A stretch of 64,000 bases of DNA. Origin: Bugulina stolonifera. Its lineage: Eukaryota; Bryozoa; Gymnolaemata; Cheilostomatida; Bugulidae. Position 1 is the first letter of the stretch, and every line of letters starts with the position of its first letter. Location: positions 19,036,298 to 19,100,297 of the forward strand of contig OW285189.1 in assembly GCA_935421135.1 (NCBI GenBank). The letters run 5' to 3'. The position numbers and the translations under genes were made by a program. Shown in pieces: positions 13,631-27,100 of this stretch. The notes beneath the pieces are model-generated. The model worked only from the letters and a program-made list of their open reading frames with translations, did not search any database and had not been told where the DNA came from.

Positions 13631-15887
13631 TGTAAGTTGCACGACTAAGCAATCAAGTTACAACAATGCAATTTGGTAGAATGTTAAATGTTTGTACAGT
13701 GTGTGTTGGTGCAGGACACAATAATATTCAATACTTATTTATTGCTAATACTTTACTAGCTCATATAATACGGGGGCGGTTTTATCATGTTGTGCTAGGG
13801 AGGGCCCAATAGATCGCGGGCTTGTGGGTTACTTGTAGATTTAGGTTTTAATTAGAGCAGTGAAGTCAAGGAAGAAGAAAATTGAAGTTGAACCCTCCTC
13901 TAACAAATGGGTGCATCACTTGATACTCCTGTTTGAATTTCTAAGCGACTTTTGTTCACTGAAGTTTGATGCTCTTTCATAAACCGAACCTGAGACAGAG
14001 GCATGGTATATCGCCTGATCTGGTAGGACTACTATATTAAAACTAACAAAATAGATTCCTTGCAAAAGAAAGGTCACATGACAAAATATGCCACTTGCTC
14101 CCACTAAATGTGACAATCATGATACAGTGGGGCATAATAACCAATCATGTGATCTATAAAATAGCAGTTAACTTATTTTCGCACACTGCGTGTGATTAAT
14201 GGTTAGTATAAAAACTTTGAAAAAACACTGAGATCAATAACTCGGATACAAGTAGATGTAATGCTAAATAGTTTATATTAAGTTGTAGTTGAAAGCTTTA
14301 ATCATGAGCCTGCTTATAGCAAACCAGCTGATCACTGTTAATAGAGCTAGACAATGTCTACCTACGCCATGCTGGAATATCAATAGAAATATTGGGAATT
14401 TTGTGAGAATTTTGTTCCCAGTCAATAAACCAGACAAATTGCAACTCTGTAATGAGTCATTGAGACAACCAGTAATATATATATTTTTTTTGGAAGATTT
14501 AAGCAAATATAAACTTAATGTGAAAATAATGAGTGAGTGGTTGTTGACCTGAAAGAAATTTTTGCTCCGCTTTGCTGACCACGAGATTGAATGTTGTATT
14601 TTGGATGTCAAGCGGCTCAAGTCAAACGTCACCTTGTTACCAAGCCTACTTGCTGCTACTTGACTTACTGGTCTGATTTCGGGTTGAATCAATCTGACTC
14701 AGAATGCCATGTGTTAAAGTGCCTTTTCAGCCGGGACTGCTAGACCAGTGGAGTTTCAGTTCTCAATACCAGAGACAGATGAGAGATTGTGGTTAAACTG
14801 GTAATATTTGCGATTAGTGTTTTTATGCGGACTGAGAACTTGTAACGTTGCAGGTTGAGTAGTATGATAAAATATCTAATGGCCAAGCTAATGCGAGTTT
14901 AGTCTCATATAATACACCCAATCTTGACAGAAATAACTAGCAAATGTTAGTAGCATTGTAGATGATGGTCCTATACAAATTTCCTTCCTTGAAAACAATC
15001 TTTACTGGGTAAAGGTTGGGCCAAGATAATTTTAGCTACTCATTATCTGAAACTGATCATATTCAAGATTCTTGCATTAAAATCAAAGTGATTAACCATG
15101 GGTCTACTGAAAGAAAAATATATTTCAACTATTAGTAGCTCTAAGCAAGTTAAGCAGTTTTTATGTTCATGTTAAATTTTATGCAATTGTTTTTATAGGT
15201 TCCCCCTCATCTCGATCATTGGAAGAAAAAATCAATAGTGAAAGAGATGTGTACACATTTATAACAGACAACCTTGACTTTACCACAGCCGATCATATAG
15301 TTCTGCAGTCATGATTTGCACGAGGTTTGCTTTTAAAAGCTGCCTACCCAAAAGCAATTCATTTGGTTTTAAATCACTAGTCAATATTGTTACTGGTAGT
15401 TCTGAAGGACGAACCAGTATGCTATGCTTAAGGCATATTAGTACTAGTTCCACTAAATACAATACTGGCCATGACTTGCCTACACAAGAGAGAGATGGCA
15501 AGGTGTTAGTCAGAGTATATGAACAAGGAAAGACCCTGCCCCATCAACAATGGGTAGGTGATTGTTTTAGTTTAGTGGAATCTTGGTAGAAATTTGCTTT
15601 GACATCTTATTGTTATGTTTTCACTTGCATAGATCTATGTTGAGAGGAGTTCATTTCAACGTAATGCAGTGGCATTATATAAGAGGTGTATGTTAGCTTC
15701 AGTCATGACCATTGTATACAAAACTAAGTTTAGTTTAGGAAATGTTTATGCTTTCTTGCTAAAGCCCTACTCCATGTATATATTTCAATTTTGTTTAGGA
15801 GATATCCATAGTTTAGTTAGTGACTGGTCCCCGCTCTACCTTTAACCTCTAGTACAACTTATTGTATTGTGTAATTCTTTGTAGGTG

Positions 15888-18800
15888 ATGAGAATGAATA
15901 ACCAGAATGGTGAGTCAGTTTGGTTTGTTAGAGTCTAAAATGATCTAAATTGTTAGCTAATTGTTATTCAAATCATAGGTAAACACAAAGCAGTCTCTCT
16001 AGGGCAGTGGTTCTTAACCAGTGGGAAATTTCCCCCCAGGGGGAAATTTCATGATTTCAGGGGGGAATTTTCACAGGTCATTGTAAAATTTTAATTTTTA
16101 GTATTTCACGGCTAAATGTCGCATGTATCGACATAGTGATAATAGCAATAATTAATAAAAAAAGATAAAAGATTCTCCCATGTTTGCTCTCCAACTGGTT
16201 GAATCTACTGATGTTGTAAATCTTGAGCTATATTTGTAAAGATGCAATTGAAGAAGACTTTCTTTTCTGCTAACCACTAGAACAAACAACAACAGATATC
16301 ATGCAGTTGATATCAGGTTTTTCAAAAAGGAAAAAATTGGAGTGGAAAAAGCTTGTGGGAGTCTGTACAGATGGAGCACCCACTATTTTGTCAATTAGAA
16401 CTCTTCTTCAGTTGATGCATGGTAATCTCTCCACTGCTATTAAAACTGCCAACTACATTAAAGGATTTTTCAAGCTAGGAGCTGAAATGTTTGAATTTTT
16501 AAATATTCAATAAAGACTATTTTAGTCAACTGCAATGACTGCAGACAAATTCGAAGTCTGGCTTATTTGGTATAGATACGCATATTTGATAGAAACGTAT
16601 ATTTAGCTAAATCAAAAGCTGCAGAGTCAAGATAAAAATGCGCTAACGGCAGCAGATAACATCAACACTTTCAAAAACAAATCAAAATTGTGGCACAGTC
16701 GTGTGACCAAAGGAGATTTTATTTCTTTTCCATGTGTGAATGAGCTTCTGCAAAACAGAAGAAAATTTTCCAGATTAGTTATCTGAGAATATCACAGAAT
16801 GCTGGTTGCATTGAGAGATGAGCTGAACAAGACTAGTATTCTTTCCAAAATCAAGTGATGAAAAGAGATTCGAAAAAACCTAGCTAGAGATCCATTAAAG
16901 TGCTGTGTTGAGAAAACTCCTAAGCAACTGCAAGAAGAATTTTTGGAATTATAATCATGATTCCACTATTTAGCTACTAATGAATAGAATGTAATATACA
17001 TGTATAATAATAGTCATATAGAGCACATTTTAATTTAAAGGCAATCAAACAGTCAAAATAAGCAAAAATGTTCGTAAAGTCAACTAGGGGGAAATTGCCA
17101 ATTTGAGAATTGAAAAATGGGAAATGGGAGGAAAAAGGTTAAGAACCACTGCTCTAGGCGCTCCTGTGGGAGGTGATCACTGACTTAATTGTTGGAGTTG
17201 TCTTTTCTTCGTTTATTGATATGGAGTTGTATTTAGTCATTAATTTGGAGTTGTGTTGCTTTCAATTGGAAGTAAATTGTGTTAAAAATCATATAAAGAG
17301 AATATGTCCAACGATGATATAAAATGTATACCAACTTCGTAATGGTCTTTGAAATTGTGTCTTCCAAATTGAAGGCAGGACAACTACAATTTAATTTTAG
17401 ACCCCAAAATGAAGGCAAGACCACTTTCAGAAATTGGTGATACAGTCATGCCTATCATCAAGTGAGCAGTTTTAAAAATATCTTTTAAATGGGCGTCAAC
17501 ATTGTCACTGAGAACATAACTCCTAATTATGCAGTGAACACCAAAACATACTGTAAGAGCCCTTTCAAACTGCCGTTTATACTAACTACTAGTGGCGAGC
17601 AGCCAACGCTAACCACAATGTGGTTAACTATTACTATACTATAGCTGGCACGTGTCATTTAGCGATGGGGTTTAAAGTCCAGCTTGCTGAACTTGCTGAC
17701 CCCTACCGCTCACTGGAGCATGTCACTATATAATTTAGTTGTGGTTTGCGTTGGCCGCTCTCCGCTGGTAGTTAGTATAAACGACAGTCTGAATGGGCTC
17801 TAACTCCCCAACAAATAGACGAATGCTGATTGGCCAGCAAATAGTATTAATGGTTTAATGCTGCATGTGTGTTGATGTTCCTTCAGGGGAAGACAACTAT
17901 GAACTGACTCACAAGATCCAGAACTGCGCATTGGCCATCCGCTGTTTGCCGAGCCCATTTGAAGACATCAGTTATACTATATGTAATATAATTTACAGGC
18001 TATTTGTCCTGGTGTAGGAATGCCTACATCTGTTTGAGTGTGTCGGTGGCTGTTTCAATGTCCCCCCTCTTTATTCCTGGACTGGATGGAAGCAAGTACC
18101 TTGGAGAGGAGCTCACATACGTACTCGGTGGTAAGTAGTGTTCACATGTACATACTACACTCTAGTAGTACAGTATTACCTCGCATCACATCTACATACT
18201 ACACCTGTACAGTGATACCTTGCATCTCCTATCATATACATGTATGTTAGGTATTGAAGTAGTTGGGCTTGGCAACGTTCACTAGTGCATATTTTTATAG
18301 ATTAGACTTGATTTTGTATTATGGGTAATGTACGTGGCTGTAGCATTCAATTAAACCAAAGCAAGGGAAGACAACTCAGATCATTTGTATTGTTGTTGAT
18401 ATGGTGCATGTAGTAGATTATGGAGTTGTTACCACATGGTAATAGTTTGGAGTTTGTAGCTAGTAAATACACGTCTTTGTATTTTATGCTCTAATTACTG
18501 CTGTGTGTTTCTAGTGCTGACCTATTTCTATGTCTTTGATGAACAACTTCATGCATCTCCTCGTAGTAATACCACTCACTTCCTCACTGTCCCCTTTTCT
18601 ACCTGACAGGGCTTGCGCTCTTATCTGTCAGCAATATGGTGTTTGGTTCCATGGAATTTCTATATCAACTATTCAAGACTAGGAAACTTACGCAGGTGAG
18701 CGTTTAGCATTTGCTTGCTGCCTACTCTACACATTACGATATAACGTGCCTATGAATAAGTGTTTGTGGTTTTCACTACCCATCCCACACTATGGCCACT

Positions 18801-19835
18801 TTGCACTTGCACCGTTTCAATATTTTCAACTACATGTTTTTGTGTATAACTGAATATGTTTTGATCTTGTTTGCTATTTTACTTTACTGTAACTAGTATG
18901 TTACAATGTAAATATATGATCGTGCCACACTTGCTTCTAACTAAGCCTATTTTGTTTGATGTAAACAGTAGACATGAAACACAGCTGACAGCTGTTACTA
19001 TCAAATTTCAACGTTTATATTTTTCTTCGAAGTTTTCTTGACTTAGACTTGTACCAATATATATAACTAAGCCTTCGCCAACCCTCTTCTACACAACTAT
19101 TCATATACCCTACACTACTACAATATTCTGTACGTAGCCTAAATTATTGGCTGTCAATGTTAATGATTGATTTAGGCCCAAGTTCTATAATAAATATTGC
19201 TAATCCACCAACCCATTATTCTGGTATGCTAGGAACCCTGGTTATAACTATAATATGTAGGTATATGCTATTCTACTTTGAACAATTTGTATCTAAAGTT
19301 AAAATATGTAAGAACTTTTGGAGCTAGAATGTCCGTATGTCAGGGGACTAGGAATTTAAAGGGTAGCAGACAATTGACATTTTATGGTCCTTGACAAAAA
19401 ACATCCCCAGCTCTTTGTATATATGTTTGGTTTATCTTGCTTGAAATTGTAAAAGCCTTTTGATGGCCTGACATTTTCCCATTTGATATGTGATTACATG
19501 TAAGTGCACACAGAATATTTCATGTTGTCATGTGAGTAAATTAGCTTCTCAATTAGAGTAAGGTAGCTATAAACACACATTCAAGCTCCAAAAGTAAACA
19601 GTTTGGGATCATTATGATCTTTGTGTTGACATTTCTTGTTTTGCATTGTGTAGTATATACTGTATCCTGTTTTATGTTGTAGATCTCTTGGCTGGCTCTA
19701 TGCATATATACAATATTTGTGATCATACATTCCTCCGTCTTCTGTGACTTTGTGTACACCATAATGCAAACCTTCGCAGACTCCGAGCAGCTGGATCATG
19801 CTATTAGTAGTTTCTCCAAAGATGGCAAGTCATAG
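15888..19835 (+). CDS. Small multi-pass membrane protein, unrecognised
   Basis: Five exons can be joined in phase: 15888-15909, 17887-17970, 17999-18130, 18610-18695 and 19683-19835, for 158 residues ending TAG. The N terminus (MRMNNQNGEDNYELTHK) is polar. Hydrophobic segments follow at roughly residues 44-62 (NAYICLSVSVAVSMSPLF), 78-100 (VLGGLALLSVSNMVFGSMEF) and 109-133 (ISWLALCIYTIFVIIHSSV), so three or four membrane passes, then a short charged tail. No family recognised. Phases of exons 3-5 are well supported; the first exon is weak, and the join between exons 2 and 3 needs an intron of only 28 bp (GTTATA..TTACAG), otherwise the frame hits a stop at 18015. A hAT relic occupies part of intron 1. 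Exons upstream of 15888 may exist. Confidence 0.5.
16005..17151 (+). mobile_element. hAT DNA transposon, internally deleted
   Basis: Termini CAGTGGTTCTTAACC and GGTTAAGAACCACTG form a perfect 15-bp inverted repeat, beginning CAG like Charlie/Buster-type hATs. The flanking octamers CTCTAGGG (15997-16004) and CTCTAGGC (17152-17159) match 7 of 8, the size expected for a hAT duplication. Subterminal sequence on both ends repeats the GGGGGAAATT block. The interior keeps a transposase fragment. At 1147 bp it is far shorter than an autonomous element and is clearly dead. It sits in the first intron of the membrane-protein gene. Confidence 0.9.
16301..16513 (+). pseudogene. hAT transposase fragment
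   Basis: The reading frame contains WKKLVGVCTDGAPTILSIR and AIKTANYIKGF, matching the conserved VGVCTDGAPxMxG catalytic-acid block and the VNFIK block of ZBED5/Buster-like hAT transposases, but the intervening sequence is shortened and a stop ends it after 70 codons. Further down, degenerate DNA around 16740-16860 still reads like the C-terminal part (KFSRLV, MLVALRDELNKT) in shifted frames. Confidence 0.75.
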
Positions 19836-20680
19836 TTAGTGTGTCAGTTAGTACAAATGTAGTAGATATAAAATGTAGACTCTAATTATGTACCCTTGTC
19901 TTGTCATATTGGATTGCATCTAGTAGGCTACTTACAGTTTGTAGAATGTGTCCTACTAGTTGATGGTAAACTGTCACATGTAACACGTAGGTAGAAAATG
20001 CAATCATGGTGCTAAATTTACATGTAAAATATATTTTTGGCCTGAAGTTCTGTCTTTTTGATCAGGATTTTACCACAGTTGACTTGTGGGTTATAACAAT
20101 GCAATATGAATATGAGTGTGGAAATAATAACGTCTTATACAAGTGGCTAGATTTATTGTATTTTTGTGACAATACAAAATTTACTTGCCCCATCCATCTC
20201 ATGTAGTATTGTTTGTTGATAAGAGATCAATGTTGGTTCAATTCCTGATATAGCCTGGTTGATAATATTCTCATTACTGTAATATAGACACTGGTGGCTA
20301 GTGACAGTATTGAGGATTATATACCTGCAGAGGCTATTTTGACCAACAGTTTTACATTCTACCATCAAGCTAATAGCTACTCCAAGTGTTATTAGGTTGT
20401 AATGTAATAATTATACAACACTTTGACATGCTAATCTGTCACTACATTTTATAACCTGTTGATTAACATGGACCCTTCTATCTTCAAAAAGCATGAATCA
20501 TATACAACCAAAGACAGGCCTTCATAATAGGTATAGAATGAATAGTTCACACCAAAATTTATTGCACATAGACAGTGTTGACAGATATTATGTATTGTAG
20601 CCAATCTCAAGCACTGTTTCTGTTTACCCATTGGTCTTATCAGAAATCTTGTCTTCCGTCAATCGTTCAATCTGTTGGCA
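19836..20680. other. Convergent intergenic spacer
   Basis: The 845 bases between the 3' ends of the membrane-protein gene and the repeat-protein gene hold only short chance reading frames. No repeat or RNA gene is recognised. Confidence 0.6.
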
Positions 20681-22944
20681 TTAGGCCAATGAACGAGTTC
20701 TAGCCACCAGTCTTTCCTGAAAAGCGCAAAGAGCAATGTAACAATTCTAAACTGGGTTCCACACCCTTCAATAGATAAATCAGCATTAGCATTGTTGATA
20801 AACTGACTCTCCAAATGCTGGCGGTAAATATGATATACCTGTTAGTATTTGGTGTGTAAAGCAATTATTCAGTTATCTTAGTGAATGGTTTGCATATGCA
20901 TTCTTTCAACTGGGTGTCAGATCACTAAAAAAATAATATCATATAGTACCTATGTGATTAGTATTTCTACTCCTGCACCTATTATGTCACAAAGTTTTTG
21001 TATGCTAATACTTACTAGTGGAGTCATCTTTGCTCTAGACTTTTTCTTTGGTTTGGCTTTAACCACAGGGTTTTCCGCTACAGCTGTTTCTACTGGTTTT
21101 TCTTCTACTAGAGGTACCTCTTTAATCTTCTGTTCTTCTGGTGTTGGAGCTCGGTTTGGTTTTGGTCGTATTGCTCTTTTAGCACGCCTCTTGGTCACTG
21201 TTGTGGCGACCACAGCGGGTGCTAATGAATTTACCTGGTTGTTTGGAGTTGGTGTTGGCTCTTTTGGTGGTGTTGGTGTTGGCTCTTTTGGTGGTGTTGG
21301 TGTTGGCTCTTTTGGTGGTGTTGGTGTTGGCTCTTTTGGTGGTGTTGGTGTTGGCTCTTTTGGTGGTGTTGGTGTTGGCTCTTTTGGTGGTGTTGGTGTT
21401 GGATCTTTTGTTGGTGTTGGCTCTTTTGGTAGTGGCGGTGTTGGTGATGGACTGGGAGAGTTGATAGCAGGCGTTTCAGGACTCTGTGATGGTACACTAG
21501 GAGCAGGTGTTGGTGTTGTCACTGCTGGCGTCTCTACAATTCTAGATGGAATGCTGGGTGCCGGGGTTTCAAAGTATGGAGTCTCCACAGCTCTTAATGG
21601 GACGCTAGGAGCTGGTGTAACTTCCTTTACAATTGGCGTCCGTGCACTGTGTAACGGAACACTTGGTGGTGGTGTTGCTTCATCTACCGGCGTATAGTTC
21701 TGTGTTACTATGATGATAGGTAGGTTGGGTGTCTCTGTAGCCTTTGATGGAATACTGTGTGCAGTTGACTCCTCTCTCACTGGAGATAGGGCTATTGAAT
21801 CAGGCGTTACAATGGCTCTAGGTGGAATACTGGGTGCAGGCGTTACTTCCTTTACCAACAGATTGTTGTGTAATAGTCTTGGTGTCTCTGCTTTTCCTGG
21901 TGGGACGCTAGGTGTTGGGGAATAATATTGAGATGTCTCACTACTGGCTACTACATGGTCTTCGGCCACTATGACTGGTATCCTTCCTACTCTTGCTGAC
22001 ACTCTCTGAGCTGGTGTTAACTTTCTAAGTGATGAATATTTTGTTGGTTTTGTTACAGGTTTAAGAAGGCTTGACTCGACAGGAGTCAGCCCCCTGTTGT
22101 GTCGGTTTGCTACGAACACTTGTATAGGAGAACTTGCTGCATTGACTGTCATGAATTTCGGTGGTGGTGTCTGCGGGTCTGTTTGTGTCTCCATTGTGCA
22201 AACCTGTGGTATGATAACTTGGGTGGCCGATTTGGGATTCTGTTCTAATTGAGGTCTCGGAGTTTCTAATTGAGGTTCCAACTCTATTTTTGATTCTCTT
22301 ACAGCAGAAACCACTTCAGTCCTTTCGCTCTTTTCTATTGGGAATTGTGGACACCATGAACCCGCTGCTATTGCTACACCACCTGCTATTCGTAGAGCTT
22401 CATATATGGAATAATTCAATTTTCTTTTAACTTTTTTCGCTTTATTAATTACTTGAGCAGTTGCTGCTGCTCCTGCCAAACTCAAGTTATTATTAGCTTT
22501 TTGGTCTTCAGTTTTAGGCTCTGTTGGTTTAGTCCAGGATGCACCTAAAAGTGCCACACCACCAGCTATTTTTAATGCTGCTGCTACAGTTTTGGCAGGA
22601 TCTCGTTTGTTTCTCTTCACTTTTGCTGCAGCAGCTGCTGCAAAGCTTTGACCTGCTAGGGAAGGTTTTTGTGTTGTGTTGTTGGGGGTCCAGGCTGCAC
22701 CAGCTAATGCTACAGCACCAGCCACTTTCAAGGCAGCTGCTACAGTTTTAGACCGATCTCTTTGGTTATATTTCCTTGCCTTTCCTACAGCTTTAGCTGC
22801 TATGGCTGTACTATATAGACTGTGATACCCTTCATTGTTTAGTTTTCTTCGCCTCTCTCTTTCTAGGTCAATATCTTCTTCCTCTAGGGATGAATGGTCG
22901 GAGAGTTCAGATTCTTCAGTGATTCCTATCAAGTCTGCCATCAC
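20681..22944 (-). CDS. Unrecognised protein with three Ala/Gly helix repeats and a Pro-rich tail
   Basis: Exon 1 (22944-21016, 643 codons) joins in phase 0 through GTAAGT to a tiny last exon (20716-20681, acceptor TTTTCAG) giving ERLVARTRSLA and stop; total 654 residues. After an acidic N terminus (SEESELSDHSSLEEEDID) come three tandem units, at about residues 41-86, 95-138 and 155-197. Each has a basic lead (NQRDRS, KRNKRD, KKVKRK) and then a hydrophobic Gly-zipper-like segment such as KTVAAALKVAGAVALAGAAW. The middle (about 290-500) is a loose array of TPAPSVP..ETP units, followed by seven PTPTPPKE repeats and a basic KRRAKRAIRPKPNRAP region. The overall look is a low-complexity structural or membrane-associated scaffold. 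I do not recognise any family and infer no function. Confidence 0.75.
21247..21430 (-). repeat. 24-bp coding minisatellite (PTPTPPKE)n
   Basis: About seven near-perfect copies of a 24-bp unit lie within the repeat-protein coding region, encoding the eight-residue unit KEPTPTPP on the minus strand. Copy-number changes would keep the frame. Confidence 0.9.
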
Positions 22945-24199
22945 TTCCGTTTGTAACTACAATATTGTGTTATTTCTAATGCGTTACTGGGCAACATTTG
23001 CTTAGATGGGGACATCTCTTCACATTATGTGATGGAAATTTAAAAGATGAATCATGCACTCAAAATAATTCTGCTAGGAAGGTACGAGTTGATTTGATTG
23101 CCCAAAAGGAACAAAAAATGGTGTAACAGCCTAGACTATTTAGTACATGTATATTATTATTATTGTTAATTCCTTCTCTTTAGTTTTCAGGACTAGACCT
23201 TTCTCTCAGCTGGCCCTTTCTCCCAATGTTATCCCCTTTAGTGACTACAAATAATGATAAAGATGGGAAAGAAGCTACATGTAAAAATCTTACCTTATAG
23301 AGCTTGTAATATTAGGTCTACCAAGTATTTAGTATTCTAACTAGATGAGTGATGGTTAGTTTTCTATGCACTAAAGGTTTTTAGTATATACTTTACTATA
23401 CATACAATAGAAAAATTAATAGAAAGCTCATTTAAATTTTAACAATAGGTCATTGTTTTTAAGTATTGAGGTTATATTATATTAGGCAAGTGGTTTACAA
23501 GTGTTTGTTAACAACACCAGGTTACAATCATAACATTTGGCAGGATTAAAATATCCTAATTCAATTTGGAGTTATAGCAAATATTACATTGTGTGCTCCT
23601 CCTAAATACCAACTGCTTCTTCTATTATAATACATATATATATATAACTTTATTTAATGTGCAATATATAACAGTATTTCCTCCCAGTCGGTTTACACTT
23701 AGATTAAGTTACACTAGATTTATGTATGTACACCAATTATACATGTCTACAGAAATTTGCAAAAATCGTACCTTCATGAACCAAAGCAATTCATATTGTA
23801 ATTGATAGTAATTACTTCATACAGTCTGGTTTATTGTATTGTACACCTGTCAGTAATCTTCAGACAGGTTAGTGTTGTATGAGGATACAATTAATGCAAG
23901 TTTATGTTGTGATCTGAGCAGTACATACATAAATAATGTATAGGTTAGCAGTAGTTGTCCAAAGGAATGTTCACAAATGACAAAAAAAATACAGAAGTAA
24001 CCCGGTTTAGATTGTGATGGGAGTTGTCCCATCTCTTGAAGAATTCTTCGTCCACCAAAAAGTTGTCCTCTCTTGCCTATGAACACACTCGACCTTGAAC
24101 CTATTGCCTGTTACGTATGAGGCGCCGGGGTTCGTGACCATCCCGCAACAAGCCACCAATTAATTTTTAGAATCTCGCCTATGCTAAAATTGGCAAGAA
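22945..24199. other. Divergent intergenic region
   Basis: About 1.25 kb between the starts of the repeat-protein gene (-) and TMEM143 (+), so it should hold both promoters. No clear TATA box or motif pair is evident. A short hairpin GATGGGA/TCCCATC lies near 24017-24034. Confidence 0.5.
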
Positions 24200-27100
24200 A
24201 TGGCCGGTTTTCGGGTTACTTTGCAACTGGGCAATGACTTTTCTGCAAAATCTCTGTTGTATTCTCGATGCTTTCCATCAAAAGTAGTTGCCATCCGCAG
24301 GAAGAATGTACAGATCTATCCAGTATTTCACATACAGGTATATCATTTTAACAGACTCCTCTCAGGAGGAGATGCTACTGGTTAAATTTATTTTAAAATA
24401 AAATAAAAATAAAATTATCTCTCTTATGTATCTATTCTGATCCTAAGGTTCAAATTTATCCCAGGTTTCAAATTTGTTGTATCCGAATCTTTTATAGCCC
24501 AGGCTTACTGTACTCTTTGAGCAATGAATAAAAAATAACCATAACGTCAACGTGAATAAACGACACTTCGTAAGTCATGATAAATGGGAGGCTTTTAAAG
24601 CAATGTAACTTAATAAAATATCTAGGAATGTACCTGACAAGCGATTTGAAACGGCACATACATGTTGAAAATTTTATGGCTTATAAAATAAGTGCAGAAG
24701 CACACAACTGGAGCATGCATTGTTGTCATTGTATCGTTATTGGCACAATACAATCTGCCAGTTATAGTTATAGGCTTTGAAGTTTAGATATAGAACTGCT
24801 ACGTATTTCTCAGTTGATAATGCTGTTGGACAATATTGCAGAATGCTAGATGCTTTGCTACTACTCAGAGGTATTTGAATGACCAAATAAGTCAGGAAAA
24901 GGGAATCCAAACTAATGATAAACTGGTTCCCAGTCAGTCAAATCAAAATCTTGTTGACCAAGCACCTAATTTATACAGGTAAGTGATGTTACAGGTGTAG
25001 GCCTAGTATGTGAGCTGCATACCATATGGAAAACTCTTCTCTCCAGTTAGCCATACTGCAATATTATAGATCATCACTCTATGTTGTAGGGAGAGGTTTA
25101 TCCCATTAACCAGACGAACTACGGTGGCGCATCTTATTAAGGATGAGCAGAAGCTGACAGTTGCAGAAAAGAAGGAGTTTGAAAAGTTTGCTCTCTCACT
25201 AGATGCTGTTGTGAGTTCACGATATGCTGCCACTTTAGAGGAGCTAAAGGTTTGTTTATTTCACCTCTTCATGTAGAACTGTACGGAGTGCACAGTCAAA
25301 ACAAACTTAATGTACTAAGTCTGCATAAGCGTCACATCTAATGGGTCACTCTTTGTTTATGTATTGTTACAATATCATTTTATTGGGATTCTTGGACGGA
25401 GACATGAACCATGTTCTTTGCCAAGTTTTCTTGTTTCATTTTCATGTTGTTGGATTGTTTTAATTCTAAAGTAGTAAATAATATTACATATCTGTACATC
25501 TTCATGTATGCTTGTATAAAATCTGTTGGTCAGAGTTGCTCTCCCTCACTACTCAGTTGCACACACCAGTTCTGTATGATATTTGCAGCAACTGTTTGAC
25601 CCGATTAGCCCAGACAAAGACACCATAGCTGTGAGGCAGTACACAAGAGAGGACAGACTGGACAATGAGTTCTGGTTACTACAGAGACTTAGTCAGGTGA
25701 TGGAGAAGGCCAACTTCTATGAGCTCACAGAGCAAGAGGTCAATGCCAAGTTGAAAGAGAAGGAGAGTGTCGACGGTGTGAAGGTGTGATGTAGTCACCA
25801 ATGCATATGATATGATAATATCCATAATATGCTTCCTACTTGGTATATGCGACCCCTGCTAACAGCACATCATTTAAAAAGCCTATATCTTAGTAATGTT
25901 ATAGTCTCATGTCGATAGCTTTGTAACATTTTGAACTATAATTTATTTAATTGTTGGTTGGTTCTTTTTGCTTATTCAAGTTTAACATAATATTTGCTCT
26001 TGTTTTTTAGGTCTCTATAAATGCCAAAAATTATGACATTATCAAGTTCTGGGTACTTGGAAAGCAAAGGGTAGAGGTCAATAGGTCAATATTGGAGAGT
26101 ATCCGTAAGTTGTTTGTGCCAACTACCTTAAACCAAACACCAACCACATACCGACGAGTGGTAGCCGCTGTACGTATGAAGCAAGACGATAAACTAACAC
26201 TGAAAGCTTTTAAAGATATCCCTACGGATGAGTTGGAGAAGCTTTTACCCATGGGGACAATTACGATTGGTCGGTTTGATAGAAGGATGATGATAGCATC
26301 ATTTGCTTTAACTAGTGCTGGAGTATTTGCTAAGCTGCTAACATATCTAGCCAAGCTGCAGGTGAATTGGCCACTAGGATTTGCAGCTCTGTGTAGTGTG
26401 TTTGGAGTCAAAGGTTTCTGGACGTACAAGTCTCGCCAAAACAAGTATCTCTCCAACTTGAACTCTACCCTCTACTATAAGAATATAGCTAACAACAGAG
26501 GTTTAATTACGCTAGTGGTTGATAGAGCTCAAGACGAGAGCTTCAAGGAGGCTCTACTCACTTATACATTCATACACGCTTTAAACAGAGCCTCTCCTGG
26601 TGAATTCCAGACACTAGACAAACCATCAGGTAAGCAGTACATTGTCAGGCTAGAATCTTGTATCTATGCTGGTGTTTGTAAGTGCTTTCACTGATTGGAG
26701 AGTTATCTTCTCTTTTTCATCAAGTTGTATAATTCTGTGGGGAGATAGTCTAGACAATTTGTGATAACAAATACCTTCTCTTGCATTTTCAGTATTTGAC
26801 CCAGTTTATAGTTACTAACCACACGTGCAATGGGTATGGTACTATGGTAGACTGAGAGTAATACATTTGACTTGCTACAATTATAGGGGAGGTAAGCATA
26901 GTAGCCTTAGAGAATGCTGTGGAGCAGTGGATATATGAGCATACCGGTACTTCAGTGGAGTTTGACTCCGCCGAATCTATCTCTATTCTAGAAAAGGTAA
27001 GGCCATCTCTATTTGCTTCCTCAGTAACTTCAAGAGCACTGATGGAGATGTAGTCTTTAGTGTCATATTTGGAGTTGTAATATCTTCGAATTTGAGGTGA

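Larger units (their letters stand above)
8663..15887. other. Gene-poor 7.2-kb region with decayed repeats
   Basis: No convincing gene. Contents: a diverged direct repeat pair (9035-9195, 9738-9895), very AT-rich tracts (about 11100-11350, 12030-12190 and 12720-12830), a possible LTR relic (12890-13630), and an exon-like stretch at 15199-15315 after TTTTTATAG reading GSPSSRSLEEKINSERDVYT, which could be an upstream exon of the next plus-strand gene but could not be joined. Confidence 0.5.

Noticed and set aside
15280..15520. Possible retrotransposon integrase remnant on the minus strand (LKPNELLLGR resembles the LTPNHLLLGR block of BEL/Pao elements)
   Set aside because: Only about ten residues look similar and nothing around them supports the rest of an integrase.
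20885..21697. Plus-strand 270-codon Gly/Val-rich frame
   Set aside because: Antisense shadow of the Pro-rich coding repeat of the minus-strand gene.
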